From contig NC_049987.1 in the NCBI RefSeq assembly GCF_000003815.2, forward strand, positions 7,311,886 through 7,375,885: a stretch of 64,000 nt of DNA. Direction: 5' to 3'. Of this stretch, positions 42,830 through 54,915 are shown piece after piece. This DNA comes from Branchiostoma floridae. Its lineage: Eukaryota > Chordata > Leptocardii > Amphioxiformes > Branchiostomatidae. The position numbers and the translations under genes were made by a program. The notes below the pieces were generated by a model. It was not told the origin of the DNA, ran no database searches, and worked only from the letters and a program-made list of their open reading frames with translations. Every line of letters starts with the position of its first letter. The stretch's first letter is position 1.

Positions 42830-42968
42830 ACGTGATTAGGCTGTCATGCCTGCAGCGACATGCTTATAACCATTAAACACACATTGATTGATGTTCATCT
42901 CAGCTGATGCTTCCACTATTATCCATGGTGGGCCAATCCGCATGCTATTGGTACAATATGTCTGCTAC

Positions 42969-43098
42969 TAGCCTGGTATCCAGCTTTATTATAGCTCCTG
43001 AGTGTCTTCTGTCCTCTCCACAAAGTATTTGGGGAGAGGACAGAAGAGACTCGAGAGTTATAATACGGCTGGATATACACACACAATGTACCAGGCTA
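42969..43098. mobile_element. 130-bp foldback MITE with 9-bp target duplication
   Basis: TAGCCTGGTATCCAGC...TCTTCTGTCCTCTCC is mirrored at the right; GTCTGCTAC is directly repeated at 42960-42968 and 43099-43107. Same family as 18071-18173. Confidence 0.8.
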
Positions 43099-43183
43099 GT
43101 CTGCTACTTTCCTGGTGTACATGTATGTTGTGACGTCTAATTGGAGAGTGTCGCATGGATTTCGTGATCTGACAGATTCATTA

Positions 43184-43260
43184 CTGTAAATGCCCTGGAT
43201 CGGATCCCGGAATTAGCAGGGATTTAATTTTGCGATAAGGAGAAAATAGAGTAATAAGTT
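43184..43260. repeat. Truncated copy of the CTGTAA-type MITE
   Basis: CTGTAAATGCC followed by AGGGATTTAATTTTGCGATAAGG matches the left half of the elements at 34759 and 46006; no right end. Confidence 0.4.
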
Positions 43261-44297
43261 CATTTATAATAATGAGTAATAAGTATTTTTATGTAGGTCA
43301 CCTGAAAAAAATGTTAACATTTACCATATATTTCTTGTTAATGATGTAAAGCTTTTCAGCCTACTGTAGCATGTATGTACAAATATGTATATATACACTC
43401 TGGAAGCACATTTTGAATGATTTTTATCAATAGTACACATGGAATTTGTCATTTACTTTGCAAATTATGATAATGTTATATCTCATAAATTTCTGAAGAT
43501 GCAATTACGTCTAATTAGAACGTTGTTTTGCCACCTGAACCCAAACATTTTAGATTCCATTTTAACTCACTCTTTTTGTGACAGAAGATGTAGAGACAAC
43601 CTGTAAATGTAAGATGAAGTTTGGAGTAATCAATCCATGGCCAGGTGAAGATTTGGCCATGCTCCTATAAAGAGAGGAAGACTTAGCTGTGTATCCAGCA
43701 CCCGTCACTCTGTCCCAGAATGAAGATTCACTGAAGAATATGACATTCATCACGATAAACCGAAGAAAATATATTTTTGTAAGCTTAAAATGACAGATTT
43801 GACAATAAAATTTTTAAAAATCTAAAGCTCGGGAGAAGCCCTGCTTGAGATTTTCCAATTTTAACCATTTTTCCTTAAGGCTTATTTTTCTACCTTCCTC
43901 TCCCCTTTGCATTTGGAATTCCATGACAACTCCTTCCAAGATTAGAAGTGACCTGCCCAATCCCCGTGCATGTGATTGGAATGGCCGATGGCTATGATTA
44001 AAATGTGATGGAATTTTCAAGGAGCCCGGAGATTCTGCCATGCTCTGTCAGTGGGACAGCATTGATTTGCATATCTTGCGCTGTGGGGAAAAGATGAGAT
44101 TGTACAGTCTGGTGTGGTGGATATTATTCAGGCATCTTTGGGGGATTCCGTGGGTATTGTTGATGCTGCCATCACATGAATAACCTGTGAAGCCTCGGAC
44201 TGTCCTGTAGCTCTCACAAGCAAGTTATTCCTTGTCAGGCAACGGCAATTTATATGTTGCTTCTCGGATTTGCCTGTCCATTTTCTATTTCATCTTA

Positions 44298-44800
44298 GGC
44301 CACACCAATTTAATTTCTTGGTTCACGGATTCGCTCGCTCCTATTTTTTGGAAAAAAAAATAAAAATAAAAATTACCACTCAGCAAATTTTCACCATTAA
44401 TGAAGCCATTCACCAACTTTCTGGTGTAGCAAATTGGCCTTTATATTATAAGCTCCTTAAAGTGTGGGTACAGGTGCTGTTACTGTACAATAATAGTGTT
44501 TTTGTACTTTTTTCAAGCTGAAAACTATCACAAACCTGTAAATATTGCCATTCAGAGCCAAATGCATATAATTTCAGTCTAAAAACAATGCCATTTATTC
44601 AGAACAGTAGTAACAAATCAAAGGAAAGGTATCATTGCATAAAACGTGCAATCAAACTCCTCAGGCTGTTAATTTTTTTTTGTTATTTATATCTTCATCC
44701 TTTTGAAAAATTCTTTATTATCATTTTTTTGACCTGCCGGTTTAATTTTTTTCTGTAAAAAATCCAGATCCAAGAAGCAACAAAGAAATTTGGTGTGGCC
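44298..44800. mobile_element. Possible inverted-repeat element (GGCCACACCAA ends)
   Basis: AGGCCACACCAATTTAATTTC at the left and GAAATTTGGTGTGGCCT at the right. A related TTGCTTCT block lies just outside at 44257. No target duplication identified; interior is T-rich. Confidence 0.4.
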
Positions 44801-45011
44801 TCAAGAAACGATCAATATTTCATCAACAGCAAACACCGGGTTAATATGGTAGAAGATTCATCCGTCAATCAGTATGAATAAAACCCTTCTCCCTGACACT
44901 CTTCAGTAGTAAAAGGGAGTGATGGGGTATCAGACTGTGATTTTGGGGCCAGACCCAGGCCACACCCTACCACTTCATCTTCTTTTGCCATTCAAAACAC
45001 ACGCCTTATAC

Positions 45012-45056
45012 ATGAACATGTACATGTACATGTACATTGTACATATGTACATAGCT
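45012..45056. repeat. (ACATGT)n short tandem repeat
   Basis: Repeated GTACAT units. Similar short runs occur at 1505-1552 and 54325-54345. Confidence 0.85.
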
Positions 45057-45675
45057 TTTGGCATTTTGACTGGATTATGTATGCTGTTATGAAATGTCCT
45101 GAATCTTTGGCTGCTAGCTAATCAATTGCTAACAGCTCCTCTTAGCTTGAATAGCTTGAATGTGAAATTCTATGGTTAACTTTAACAACTAGTATAGAAA
45201 GGTTTTATAAAGTAATTTCTGATGCAGGTATTACACTGGGTCACAACTGTTTTCGCTTGTATTTTGCTAACAGGTTGCCTATTAATATTGGTCTACTGAT
45301 ATGCTGAATTATTTTAAAATTTAAAAAAAGATCGCAATTGGCAAGATGTTGGGATGATGAGTGTGAATGACACACAAACTAGTTACCAACAGGTGTGATC
45401 ACTGCAAATCTCTGTTTGATGAATCTTAATCATTGCACATAGCTTTTTATATTAGTTAAGTGACTACACTGTTAAGAAAATTTTGCATCTTATTTAGGGC
45501 CAAAACTGCGGATGTGACATTCCCGGTGCAGCCATTTTGTTAATTATAGAGGTCACTTATTTCACCTGTACATCACATGGCAGTGCCACGGCTGTAAGGA
45601 AAAATTGGTGAAACATTTGCTAAGTTGCCGCAATAATTTGTCACCATCAGGCGTAGCCCAGTTAGATATATGAAG

Positions 45676-45962
45676 TTAAAAAAAAAGTTAAAGTCCTTCC
45701 CGCGCCTAATGGCGCATAGGGCGGCGCCCATCTCCGTTTCAGTAGCCCTTGGGCCACACATCGCAATCACTACAGCAGGGGGCTAGTCCACTGGTAGTGG
45801 TGTGTGTTCAACTTCCATACTCTTTCCCAAATGCTGAGTGCTAAGCAGAGAAAGCAGCATGTACCATTTTTAAAGTCTTTGGTATGACTCGGCCGGGGAT
45901 CGAACTCACGACCTACCGAATGCAAGGCGAACACTCTACCCACTAGGCCATCGCACCGGTTC
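45676..45962 (-). mobile_element. tRNA-derived SINE with 13-bp target duplication
   Basis: On the minus strand: head GGCCTAGTGGGTAGAGTGTT (A box), GTGAGTTCGATCCCC (B box), a body ending in GGACTTTAACTTTTTTTTTAA, flanked by TAGATATATGAAG at 45663-45675 and 45963-45975. Same family as 4352-4676 but younger, given the intact boxes and perfect duplication. Confidence 0.92.
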
Positions 45963-46005
45963 TAGATATATGAAGAGTGTACTATATTACTCTACGACTC
46001 AAATA

Positions 46006-46215
46006 CTGTAAATGCAGAAACTTTTGCGGTGGTTTAATGTTCGCGGTTTTTGCGGTGGCTGCTTCACTGCGAACTGAAAAACACAGCGAACATTTATCCA
46101 TGGCAGTAAGAGGCTACAGTGCATGTGGTGCTACCGCGAACTTAAAACCAATGCGAAAAGTCCTTTTTCCTGCTACCGCAAAATTAAATCCCCACGAACT
46201 TAAATGCATTTACAG
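46006..46215. mobile_element. TA-flanked MITE (CTGTAAATGCA ends), 210 bp
   Basis: CTGTAAATGCAGAAA at the left, TGCATTTACAG at the right, TA on both sides. Best preserved copy of the family in this window. Confidence 0.75.
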
Positions 46216-49200
46216 TATATGGTGCACCAGTACAAAGTGACAGACTCATCTGTTCATCTCTGTGGGGTTGATCTTTGGGTATGATGACATACTTGATATA
46301 TTTTATTATTTGGCCCGACTTGACATGTTGTTCTTACAAGATAAGGGGATTTACACTGTGGGAAATAAAGTTGCTGCAGTCACTGACTCAAGAATTAATC
46401 TGTAACTATTCATTTGGCTTCCTTCCCAGTGCACACACAGCAAAGTTCAGCCCCAAAGGAAGAAGGAAACAAAAATGTAACGGAAAGCTTGTTTCAAGTC
46501 AGTCTTATCAATGTGAGACAGTTTCCATCAATGACAATGACAGTACTGTTTGTTGCACTTTTCACTTTTGTTCCATTTGGTATCAATTACCCAATGATCT
46601 TTACATTAAGATGTCACTGAAGATAAGTTGCTAATGATATGCAACATTTTATTCTCTTTCTGTACCCCTTGATGGTATTAGCCAATAAAGTCCCATTACT
46701 CTCAATGTCAGCATATTTATCCTAGCAGATGCTTTTGTCCGGGGAATTCCGTTATCTCTGTTCATTGTAGGAGAGCTCTTCCGCACAATGGATGCTTCTC
46801 TTTATCACCATCGATGATAGCAAAGCAGTGACACAGCTATAATCAAAGTGTCTCACACGAGTGCATTATAGCCCCGAATCCCACAGGTCTACCCTCCCTG
46901 CATATTAACGCAGCTTGTGCGCTTCCCCACCGTATGAATTATAAAGTACGTGTACGTCGACCGGGCAAAGATGCAGCCATTGGGGCATCCCTGATTGATC
47001 CATTCGATTACAGGCTGAGACCGTCAGAACTCCTATTTGCTTCCCGCTCGCCAAAAAGGTAAGGTACAGATTTCTGTCTTCCTGTCTTCAAACGTCTATA
47101 AGAGCAATCGTTCTTGTTGTGTTGGTGGGTTGTTTCTGTCAACAATTCCACACAGAAAGCTTGTGAAGGCTGGTCCTTGTCAGGTACACATTTGTAAGCA
47201 GCCAGCTTTCTTTAAAGCATCCTGCCAGCGAGAGTAATGTGTGTGGATGGTGTGGCATTGTGTTGTAGTTTTGTACCCATTCCTGGTGTGGCTGTTTGTA
47301 TTTTGGCATTAAGTGGTGCTACATATAGCCGGGGGTAACAGGTGTAAGATAGAGGCATGCCTGCACTCACAGCTTGATTAAACTGGCATGTGATCTCTTG
47401 GGATACACATTCATAAAACATCGCTGTGTACAGAATATATTACTGGCAGTGCACAGGGTATCTTCTCTTGTGTGATAACCGAACAAATTTTACGTGCAGC
47501 AGGTTTCATGGCACACACGAGCGCTTTGGTGAACTAAAACATCAATCATGGTACCTGATAGTTTTTGTGGTAGGTATAATAGGCCTGCATGGGGTAAAAT
47601 AATGGTGATAATGCACACTAAAGCACAGGGAACCCTCATGTTGTGGGAGTCTTTACCTGAATTGTGTCCTTCAAAACTAATATCTTAGTACTGTCATCAG
47701 GACAGCCTTGGGAATGTGGATATAGTTGTCCACAAGGACTTGTATGTCTGCTTTAATACATGAAGGGAAACAACTGTGTTGTATCATACTTGTGGCCCTT
47801 CAGTGTAAGCAATATTGAGTGACACAGGTGCACCATGCTTTAGGTTTGCAGGCTGTGACAGCTTCACAAATTGAACATTGTGGGTTTTGCTATGTAGTAT
47901 GAACACTAAGGTATCATGTTTTATCACACACTATTCCCAGTATATGTAGGACATTCCCTGGGAAAGGTATTATGCTGCCGATATGATTGAGCACATCGTA
48001 CAATACACCTGCGTTCAGGCCTTTTTGTGGAACCTTTATGAGTCCTCTGGTATTTGATGATTCAATAGCATGTAATTGGTAAAGGTAGGAACCATTGCTT
48101 GAAATAAGGGGTGAACAAGGCTTCCAGCATAACCAGACTCTCTTCTATATTTAATAGATTTATCTTATAGTTAAAGACTGTGGCCATTAAGTCTGAAAAG
48201 AATGGAGAATTATTTTACTTCAATTTCTGTATCAGAAGTTATGGGATGCATCCTGTCCATGACAAATAGTCCTGGTTTTGTACAATTTAGATGTGGGATA
48301 CATCGCCATTTCAAGGTGGGCATAATCTCTGTTGATAGTCGAGGTGAATCCCCAGACTTCATTGATTTAGAGCTGTTTGTTTGACCTCCAGGACACCAAG
48401 ACGATGAAAAAAAAAACAGTCTAGATTTAGTACCTCAAGATGGCCAGGTCCATTTCTTCATGAAATTAAAAAGGGGATGTTTCAAGAAAAGCATATTTAT
48501 GTCAAAACTGTTAATGTTGATTTCACGTGTCATAACGGTAGTAATACTAGTATATTTTTTAACGTTGGTAGCCGTACTCAGAATTTGTAACTGTTTTACA
48601 TGTATGAATAGTTCACCGTGGAAAACGGGATCAGAATGGCACAAAGTGACCTCTCGTAAAAGGTTCCCTGACATTTGGTGTATAATGAATCTTTGCAGCT
48701 GACCTATCTAATCTGTTCCAACTTATACTGCATCACTGCAGTTCCACAGCTTAAACATGATGTGAATTTCAAGTTTAAAGTCAAGAAGGTGACTGAAAAA
48801 GAGAGCGTGTCTGCTTAAAATCGTAAAGGCGGGAGAGGCAAGGCGGAGAAAATTGGATTCTGGCACTTGCCCGCATCATCCCATCATCTCGGGTCTGGGG
48901 TGGAGGGAAATGACCAGGATGAGAGTCTGATTGTGGTTGAATCCTATCCAGGCTAAACCTGTTACTGCCCCATTTGAGGTTGTCCAATAATGAGAGTACT
49001 ATTGATCAGGCTAAAGAAGGAGGATAGTCTGGGCACCTACGGCTGACCCGGGATGCAGACTCTGTTATGGAGGAGTACATGTCAATTGCCATGAATTCTC
49101 AGGTAATCAATATGGGATAAAACCGGTTATGATACGTCTCCATAAATTTATATGAAGTGGCCAAAATCATCTGAAATGTACATGGTGAATTGCAGTTGAG

Positions 49201-51568
49201 CAAGAAATTATATTGTGTTTTAATACTACTAAGATTTTTTAAACTTAAGTTATTATATAATTGAACTTCGTGTACAGTTAAATATACTGAGTAATTGTTT
49301 TCCTGCTGTCTTGTTGGTTGTAGGACATTAATTGTAGATAAATGTACATGTGATCGTAATGATTTTGGAAAGAAATTTAAATGAAAAGGGCAGTTCCTAG
49401 ATATATTTTCTGCAACAAGATGTTCTGTATTTTGTTCCCTAGGCCTGACAAAACTTGTCTGATATTCAGCTGTTAGTGGTATCAATAACCCAACTGTTAA
49501 AAGCTGAATTTGGCCCCGGGCCAAAAGTGCGAATATTCTGAATTTTAAAAACTCCATTCTGACTGATATTGATATTTGTAAGTAATTTTCAATGTTTGAA
49601 GCATTGGTGAAAGCAAGTCGTGATCATCTTTTTTCTGATAGCCTACCAGAAATAAGCCAGCCACACATGTAATAAATAAATGTATAAGACATGAAACAAA
49701 TCAACTGTTACGGTCAGAGATCTTCACAGCTTGAAAATGGCAGTGGGAAGTGCACACAGTTCAAGACGTTCTCACAGCACAACAGAATTGGTTCCTATGC
49801 TGGGAATATCGCTGTGCAGTGTAATAAAGATAACTTAAAGGTAGATTCATTTCATAATTTAGAAAAATTACCAAAAACAGTGACTTTATTTCTATGCTTT
49901 GATTGCTCAGATACTACAACCAAGGAGGTTTCATTTAACCTCTGCACTATAACACACACAAACATTTAATCACATTATATTACTGAAACTTGATTCTATT
50001 GATGACACCTCTGGGAACCCCAAGTCCAATCCAACTTACAAATTCTCCTTCCTCCAAATTCAGCTCTAATTGTAACCGGGAGTTTAACGAGGTACCTGCT
50101 CATTTTTCAACAGTTACGCCATAATTACTAAAAGTTCTATTGCGTAACAAAGTGGCTTTACAAAGATCCGCTATCGATACTTTGATTTGCTGCAGGTTAT
50201 TACCAAGATGTGTGTCTTGCCAAGAGTTTGGGAGAGAGAATGGAGTCAGTCTTTTTTTGGAAACCGTCCAAAATCAATGTTGTCATTGATATCATTCCAA
50301 AAACCACATTTGTGTGCTGGCCCTTCCTTTATAGCTTGCCATAAAGAGAAGAGCTCTCTTCAAGGTGATTACAGAGGAGAATTCACAGTTTCCCAAGGTT
50401 AGGGTAGAGGTCACATGACTAGGGACTTGATCCTCCAGGTTATACGGCCTGGCTATTATTCTTACTTCCTATGGGATGGACAGCTGGCTGAAATCCTGGC
50501 CTTGTTACATCAGGGCTTGTCCTCTGTGATGAAAGGGCCGTCAAGTTTAAGGGCTGAGTAGAATTGACTTCCTTCAGTCGATACACCGATCTTCGGTTTG
50601 GCAGCGGTTCTTAAGTGTGTCTGTCGAATCCAATTTTAGTTTTGCCAATATGTATACCGCTTAGAGCCTTTTATGGGGCCATTTTGCAGCATGAGTTTGC
50701 AAGAAATACGTGCTTCAACAAAAGTATGATAATTGCTATGCTAGAAGGATGCATCTAGAAAGATTGAAAACGTTTTCGAATTTCCAGTGTGTATGGTTAT
50801 TTGAGGGAAATATTCTACAGACAAATTGCAAACAGCTCTTTTTATATCATGTTGGTAACTCAGCTCAGACCTTGTGACTTGTTGATAAATTTTCTTAGGT
50901 AACTTTTCCAATAATCCCTTCAAGCCTGCATACTATTGTCACTCATCCCTGCAGTGGTTAGTGCCCCACCCCCCCCCCCCCCCCCCCAAGACAGCTAAGG
51001 CCCAAACAGAATTCCCCAATATCCCCCACTACAACATTACCACTGTAATGTAAAGGTAATGATGTCTTGGAACAAGTAGGAGTCAAGCAGTTGTTCCTTC
51101 CAATTTCGAACCAGATTCTTCACCATTAGGGCTGACTGAGGGCTGCATGGTGATTTGCAAGCCAGCAGTTGTTGGTCTACCCTCAGATCTATCCTCTCTC
51201 AGTCCCTCATGATACTTTATTGTCGGAATTGGCTATATGTCATGGACTCCTCCTTTGTCCAGTGATCACGATGTAGCTCTGTCTGATTATGGGAATGGCT
51301 AAAGAAGGATTAAAGGATGTAAGAAATGTTCTATTGACTACCCATAGAGTTGGTGCTGAGGTTTCCCCTCCAACTTCTGTGTCATGCTCCAACAGTATAC
51401 ATTATGTATACTATTAGGTAACCATACAGTGAATGTACTGTGTCAAAATGTGCATTTGTATCATTTGCTGAAGATGCCGTTAACTCTCATTTACAGGACA
51501 TTAGGACATTAAATCGATTGATTCTCGTACTCTCATAGAAATGGTTACAACCCAGCCAATGGGATGTA
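46216..51568. other. Gene-poor stretch
   Basis: No splice-bounded coding segment I can defend. It contains a poly-C run (50967-50988) and a decayed CAAGGAGGTT half-palindrome (49920). The 46740-47000 part is richer in CG dinucleotides and could be regulatory. Confidence 0.4.
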
Positions 51569-52265
51569 GAGTCCATTCCAAGACACCATGAGGGTTTTTA
51601 GGCGATATTTATAATTAGTCTGAATTATTTTGCATAAAAGAATATCTGAGCCACAAAAATTAAAATTATTCTTAAAAAATTGACTGAGAAAGTACTCATA
51701 TATTTGAATTCCTTTGAATATTTTAGAAACATTTTGAAAGTAACTGTACAAAAATATCTTTATTTAGAATTATTGTGAAACCTCTGTGTGATTATTTCAC
51801 ATTTATAAATATTTACAAAAAAAGGTAAACCTGGCCAAATGGTTAAATTAGTTTATTGCCCCCATAAAAGTAAGCCCTATTGTTGTATCTGTATATTTTT
51901 AGATTTCACTGCTGGGCACTGGTGAATCCTTTGTGGTGGGCCATTGTTGCATGGCACCCAACCATACTTTGCAAGAATGTGTGAATTGCTATCTTCCCAG
52001 CCCACTGAACCATTTACAAAAAATGGTAGAAAATGGTAAATAATGGTAGAATGATGTTATCATTATTTAGAAACCATTAGAAGTATCCAATTCCACACGA
52101 TGAATATTTCCAAAGTTTTACAGGACCAGGGAAATATTTATAAAGTTGAAACAGTGTTATAAATATTTCTGAAGTATCAAATGTCCTAGACTTATAATTA
52201 CAAAACTTTAAAATCAATTCTAAACAATGGCCACAAACATCCGCATGGTGTCTTGGAATGGACTC
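51569..52265. mobile_element. 697-bp TA-flanked inverted-repeat element
   Basis: GAGTCCATTCCAAGACACCATG ends are matched in reverse at the right over 22 bp, with TA at 51567-51568 and 52266-52267. Interior AT-rich with repeated AAATGGTA words; no transposase. Confidence 0.75.
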
Positions 52266-52789
52266 TATATATGTTATAGGACTATGAAACTTTTTTTTTA
52301 CGAAGTCTTATGAATTGTTATGTCGTTTACATTTGTAGCCTAATAAATAATTTATTGTACAGGCACTATACTGACAATAAAGAGCAAATTCTAGAATAAA
52401 CACGTGCATTTAACATGTCGTCTTGAATCTAACATATATTGTACCCGATTCTTGTTTGTGTTTAGTTTTGTGAATTACACCATTTTTGAGAACCAAGAAG
52501 TCACAGACTTGTTTTGGTAAGACGAATACCATTGTCGGCTTCTTTCCCTTTTTATTAACAACTGACTGCCAGGTCCTATCCAACAGAGATGATGATGTAG
52601 CTGCCTCGGCAGGATGCCCTAGTCCTGTCATTTGTCAGTAAGTGATGGGAGACTGGCTGTGTCCCCATCCCACCCAGGAGGACAAGTCCCGGGTGATGAA
52701 TCGCTTTTCGACATGGGGTAATTTCACACCAGAGTCCATCTGTCAGCGCCTAATCACATGCAGCATGCATGCTTTCATATCTCTGTACT

Positions 52790-53590
52790 ACTCAGGACTT
52801 ATGTAGTCATTAATCATGAGTAATGATGGTATGGGTATGACCCTTTTAACAAGCAGATCTTTGTAAAACTTTATCATTGGAACTTGACTCACATGCCTGT
52901 TGAAGCTTAAGTGTTTATACTCAATGCCTAATGTCTAGTGATATACATTCTTCAGTTCTTCATCTCAGTACATGTACTACACAGGATTTCCACTGTCATT
53001 AATCATGAGTAATGATGGGATGGGTCTGACCCTTTTAACAAGCAGATCTTTGTAAAACTTTATCATTGGAACTTGACTCACATGCCTGTTGAAGCTTAAG
53101 TGTTTCTACTCAATGCCTTGAGGAATTATAACCCATACTCAGTATGGAAACTTTCAGGGATCATTGTGGGTAATAGAAAGAAGTGATAAACATTGGATTT
53201 TAGCATGATTGACACCAGACTGGTAAAAATAATGGCGGTGAAAAGAAGAAGACTAATTTTTGAACTTTTAGACATGTTTTTGACCGTGGTGCTGAAATAC
53301 TATCCCTTGCAGATGCCCTTCTTGTGTGCAGATAATGGACCATGTTGAGGAAACTTTCATAATCCCAGGTACCCTAAGAATGCCATGTTTAAAAAATGGT
53401 CAATGAAGTCTACATGGCCTAATGTCTAATGAATCAGATAAACATGTACATTCTTCACTTCTTCATTTCAGTACTACACAGGACTACCACTGTCATTAAT
53501 CATGGATAATGATGGGATGGGTCTGACCCTTTTAACAAGCAGATCTTTGTAAAACTTTATCGTTGGAATTTGACTCGCTTGCTTTAGTGA
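52790..53590. repeat. Three copies of a roughly 120-190-bp repeat
   Basis: The block with CATTAATCATGAGTAATGATGG then GACCCTTTTAACAAGCAGATCTTTG starts near 52805, 52995 and 53493. The first two copies are in tandem (189-bp spacing); the third lies about 497 bp further and is slightly diverged. Confidence 0.85.
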
Positions 53591-54915
53591 AATCAGGACC
53601 TGGTGTTCCAAATAACTGCATATTGTTAAAACAGACATAAAATGTGATACAAAAAGGTCTTAAATGAATGTTTGTAGGAATATTTCTTTGAGTAAATCCT
53701 TTTGCCTGCTTGATATAACATTCATGAAAATGATGCAGGAAAAGGAAAAATATTGTATAATTTACTGTAGCAATTGTAGCAAAACCATGGATAATTGTAG
53801 ACTCTGATATATCAACATTATGAAATGTGAACATGGGAGCACTGATTGTTAAACTTGCATTCCCATTATATTTGCATGTCCTATTCTAAAATATACAGGA
53901 GACAAGACAGCAATTGAGGTTAACCCTCTTTTATTCATGCATGCAAAGCAAGCCTACTGAAAAAGCGTGGAATCCTGTTCTTCAACAATTCAGATTGTAA
54001 TGCCATCACAATCATGCACTTTTTTTTAGACTATACAGTCTTTCAACAGATCTTCAAGATATAGGATGTATCAAGATACATGTTGTTGTTATTTCATAGA
54101 ATTATAGTTTTATAAGTCCAGTACAAGCTGTAAATTAGTAGGAAATCTATCCAAACTTTTAATTACTTCTATCAAGAACATGTGCTTTAGGATGATGGAA
54201 AGATAAACACACATATTCTATGATCATGGCTGTATTAAATGGAGTTATTAACTCATGAACTTGAACACAAAATCATGGTAAAAGATATTTCAGTCAATTA
54301 TTCTATCAGCTAGTGATAATGCAAGTACATGTACATGTACCTGTATAAATCATCAGAGGATAAATGCATTACAGATGGATACATTAAAACCTGATTACTA
54401 TATTAGGATTATGTGTAGAATACCTTAATATTATAGCTTGGTACCTAATTCAATCAAATAAACTTTACTACTGTATAAACAGTAGTTTAAAAGTTCGCAA
54501 AGCTGTGCCCAGTCTCATAAGTCCTTGCTTTGGTCCGGGTCGTTTGTTGATGTTAAAGCAACTTAAAACACATTTTGTGCAACATGGATTCCAAAGTGAA
54601 ATAATTAGCAAAAGATATAGATCAAGGGTATTGTCTACTAGTAAGACGGAATACTAACTCTTGACTGAAACTTCATGTAATTGCATTTAATTGTCACTGG
54701 AGTGATAAGCCCCACCTTTTGAACACAAAGATGTTGTTTTAGTCAAAGTCTGTTGTTTGTAGGTTACTCTAAATGATATGTGGGCATCCTCACATACTCT
54801 GCTAATGCATGAAACTGCAGCTTGGAGGAATGATGAATGAATTTGGAGGATATTGTATGCCCAAGATTACAAAGTGTGCTTTAAGTTGCATGTTCCTCTG
54901 CTGTGTGGTGATGGC

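Noticed and set aside
43562-43753. Minus-strand open frame of 63 codons
   Set aside because: No domain, weak splice context and low-information sequence; not supportable as a gene.
49028-49102. 75-nt open segment with GTAATC donor, possible third exon of the 36005 gene
   Set aside because: Upstream acceptor lacks a pyrimidine tract; kept only as something to test.
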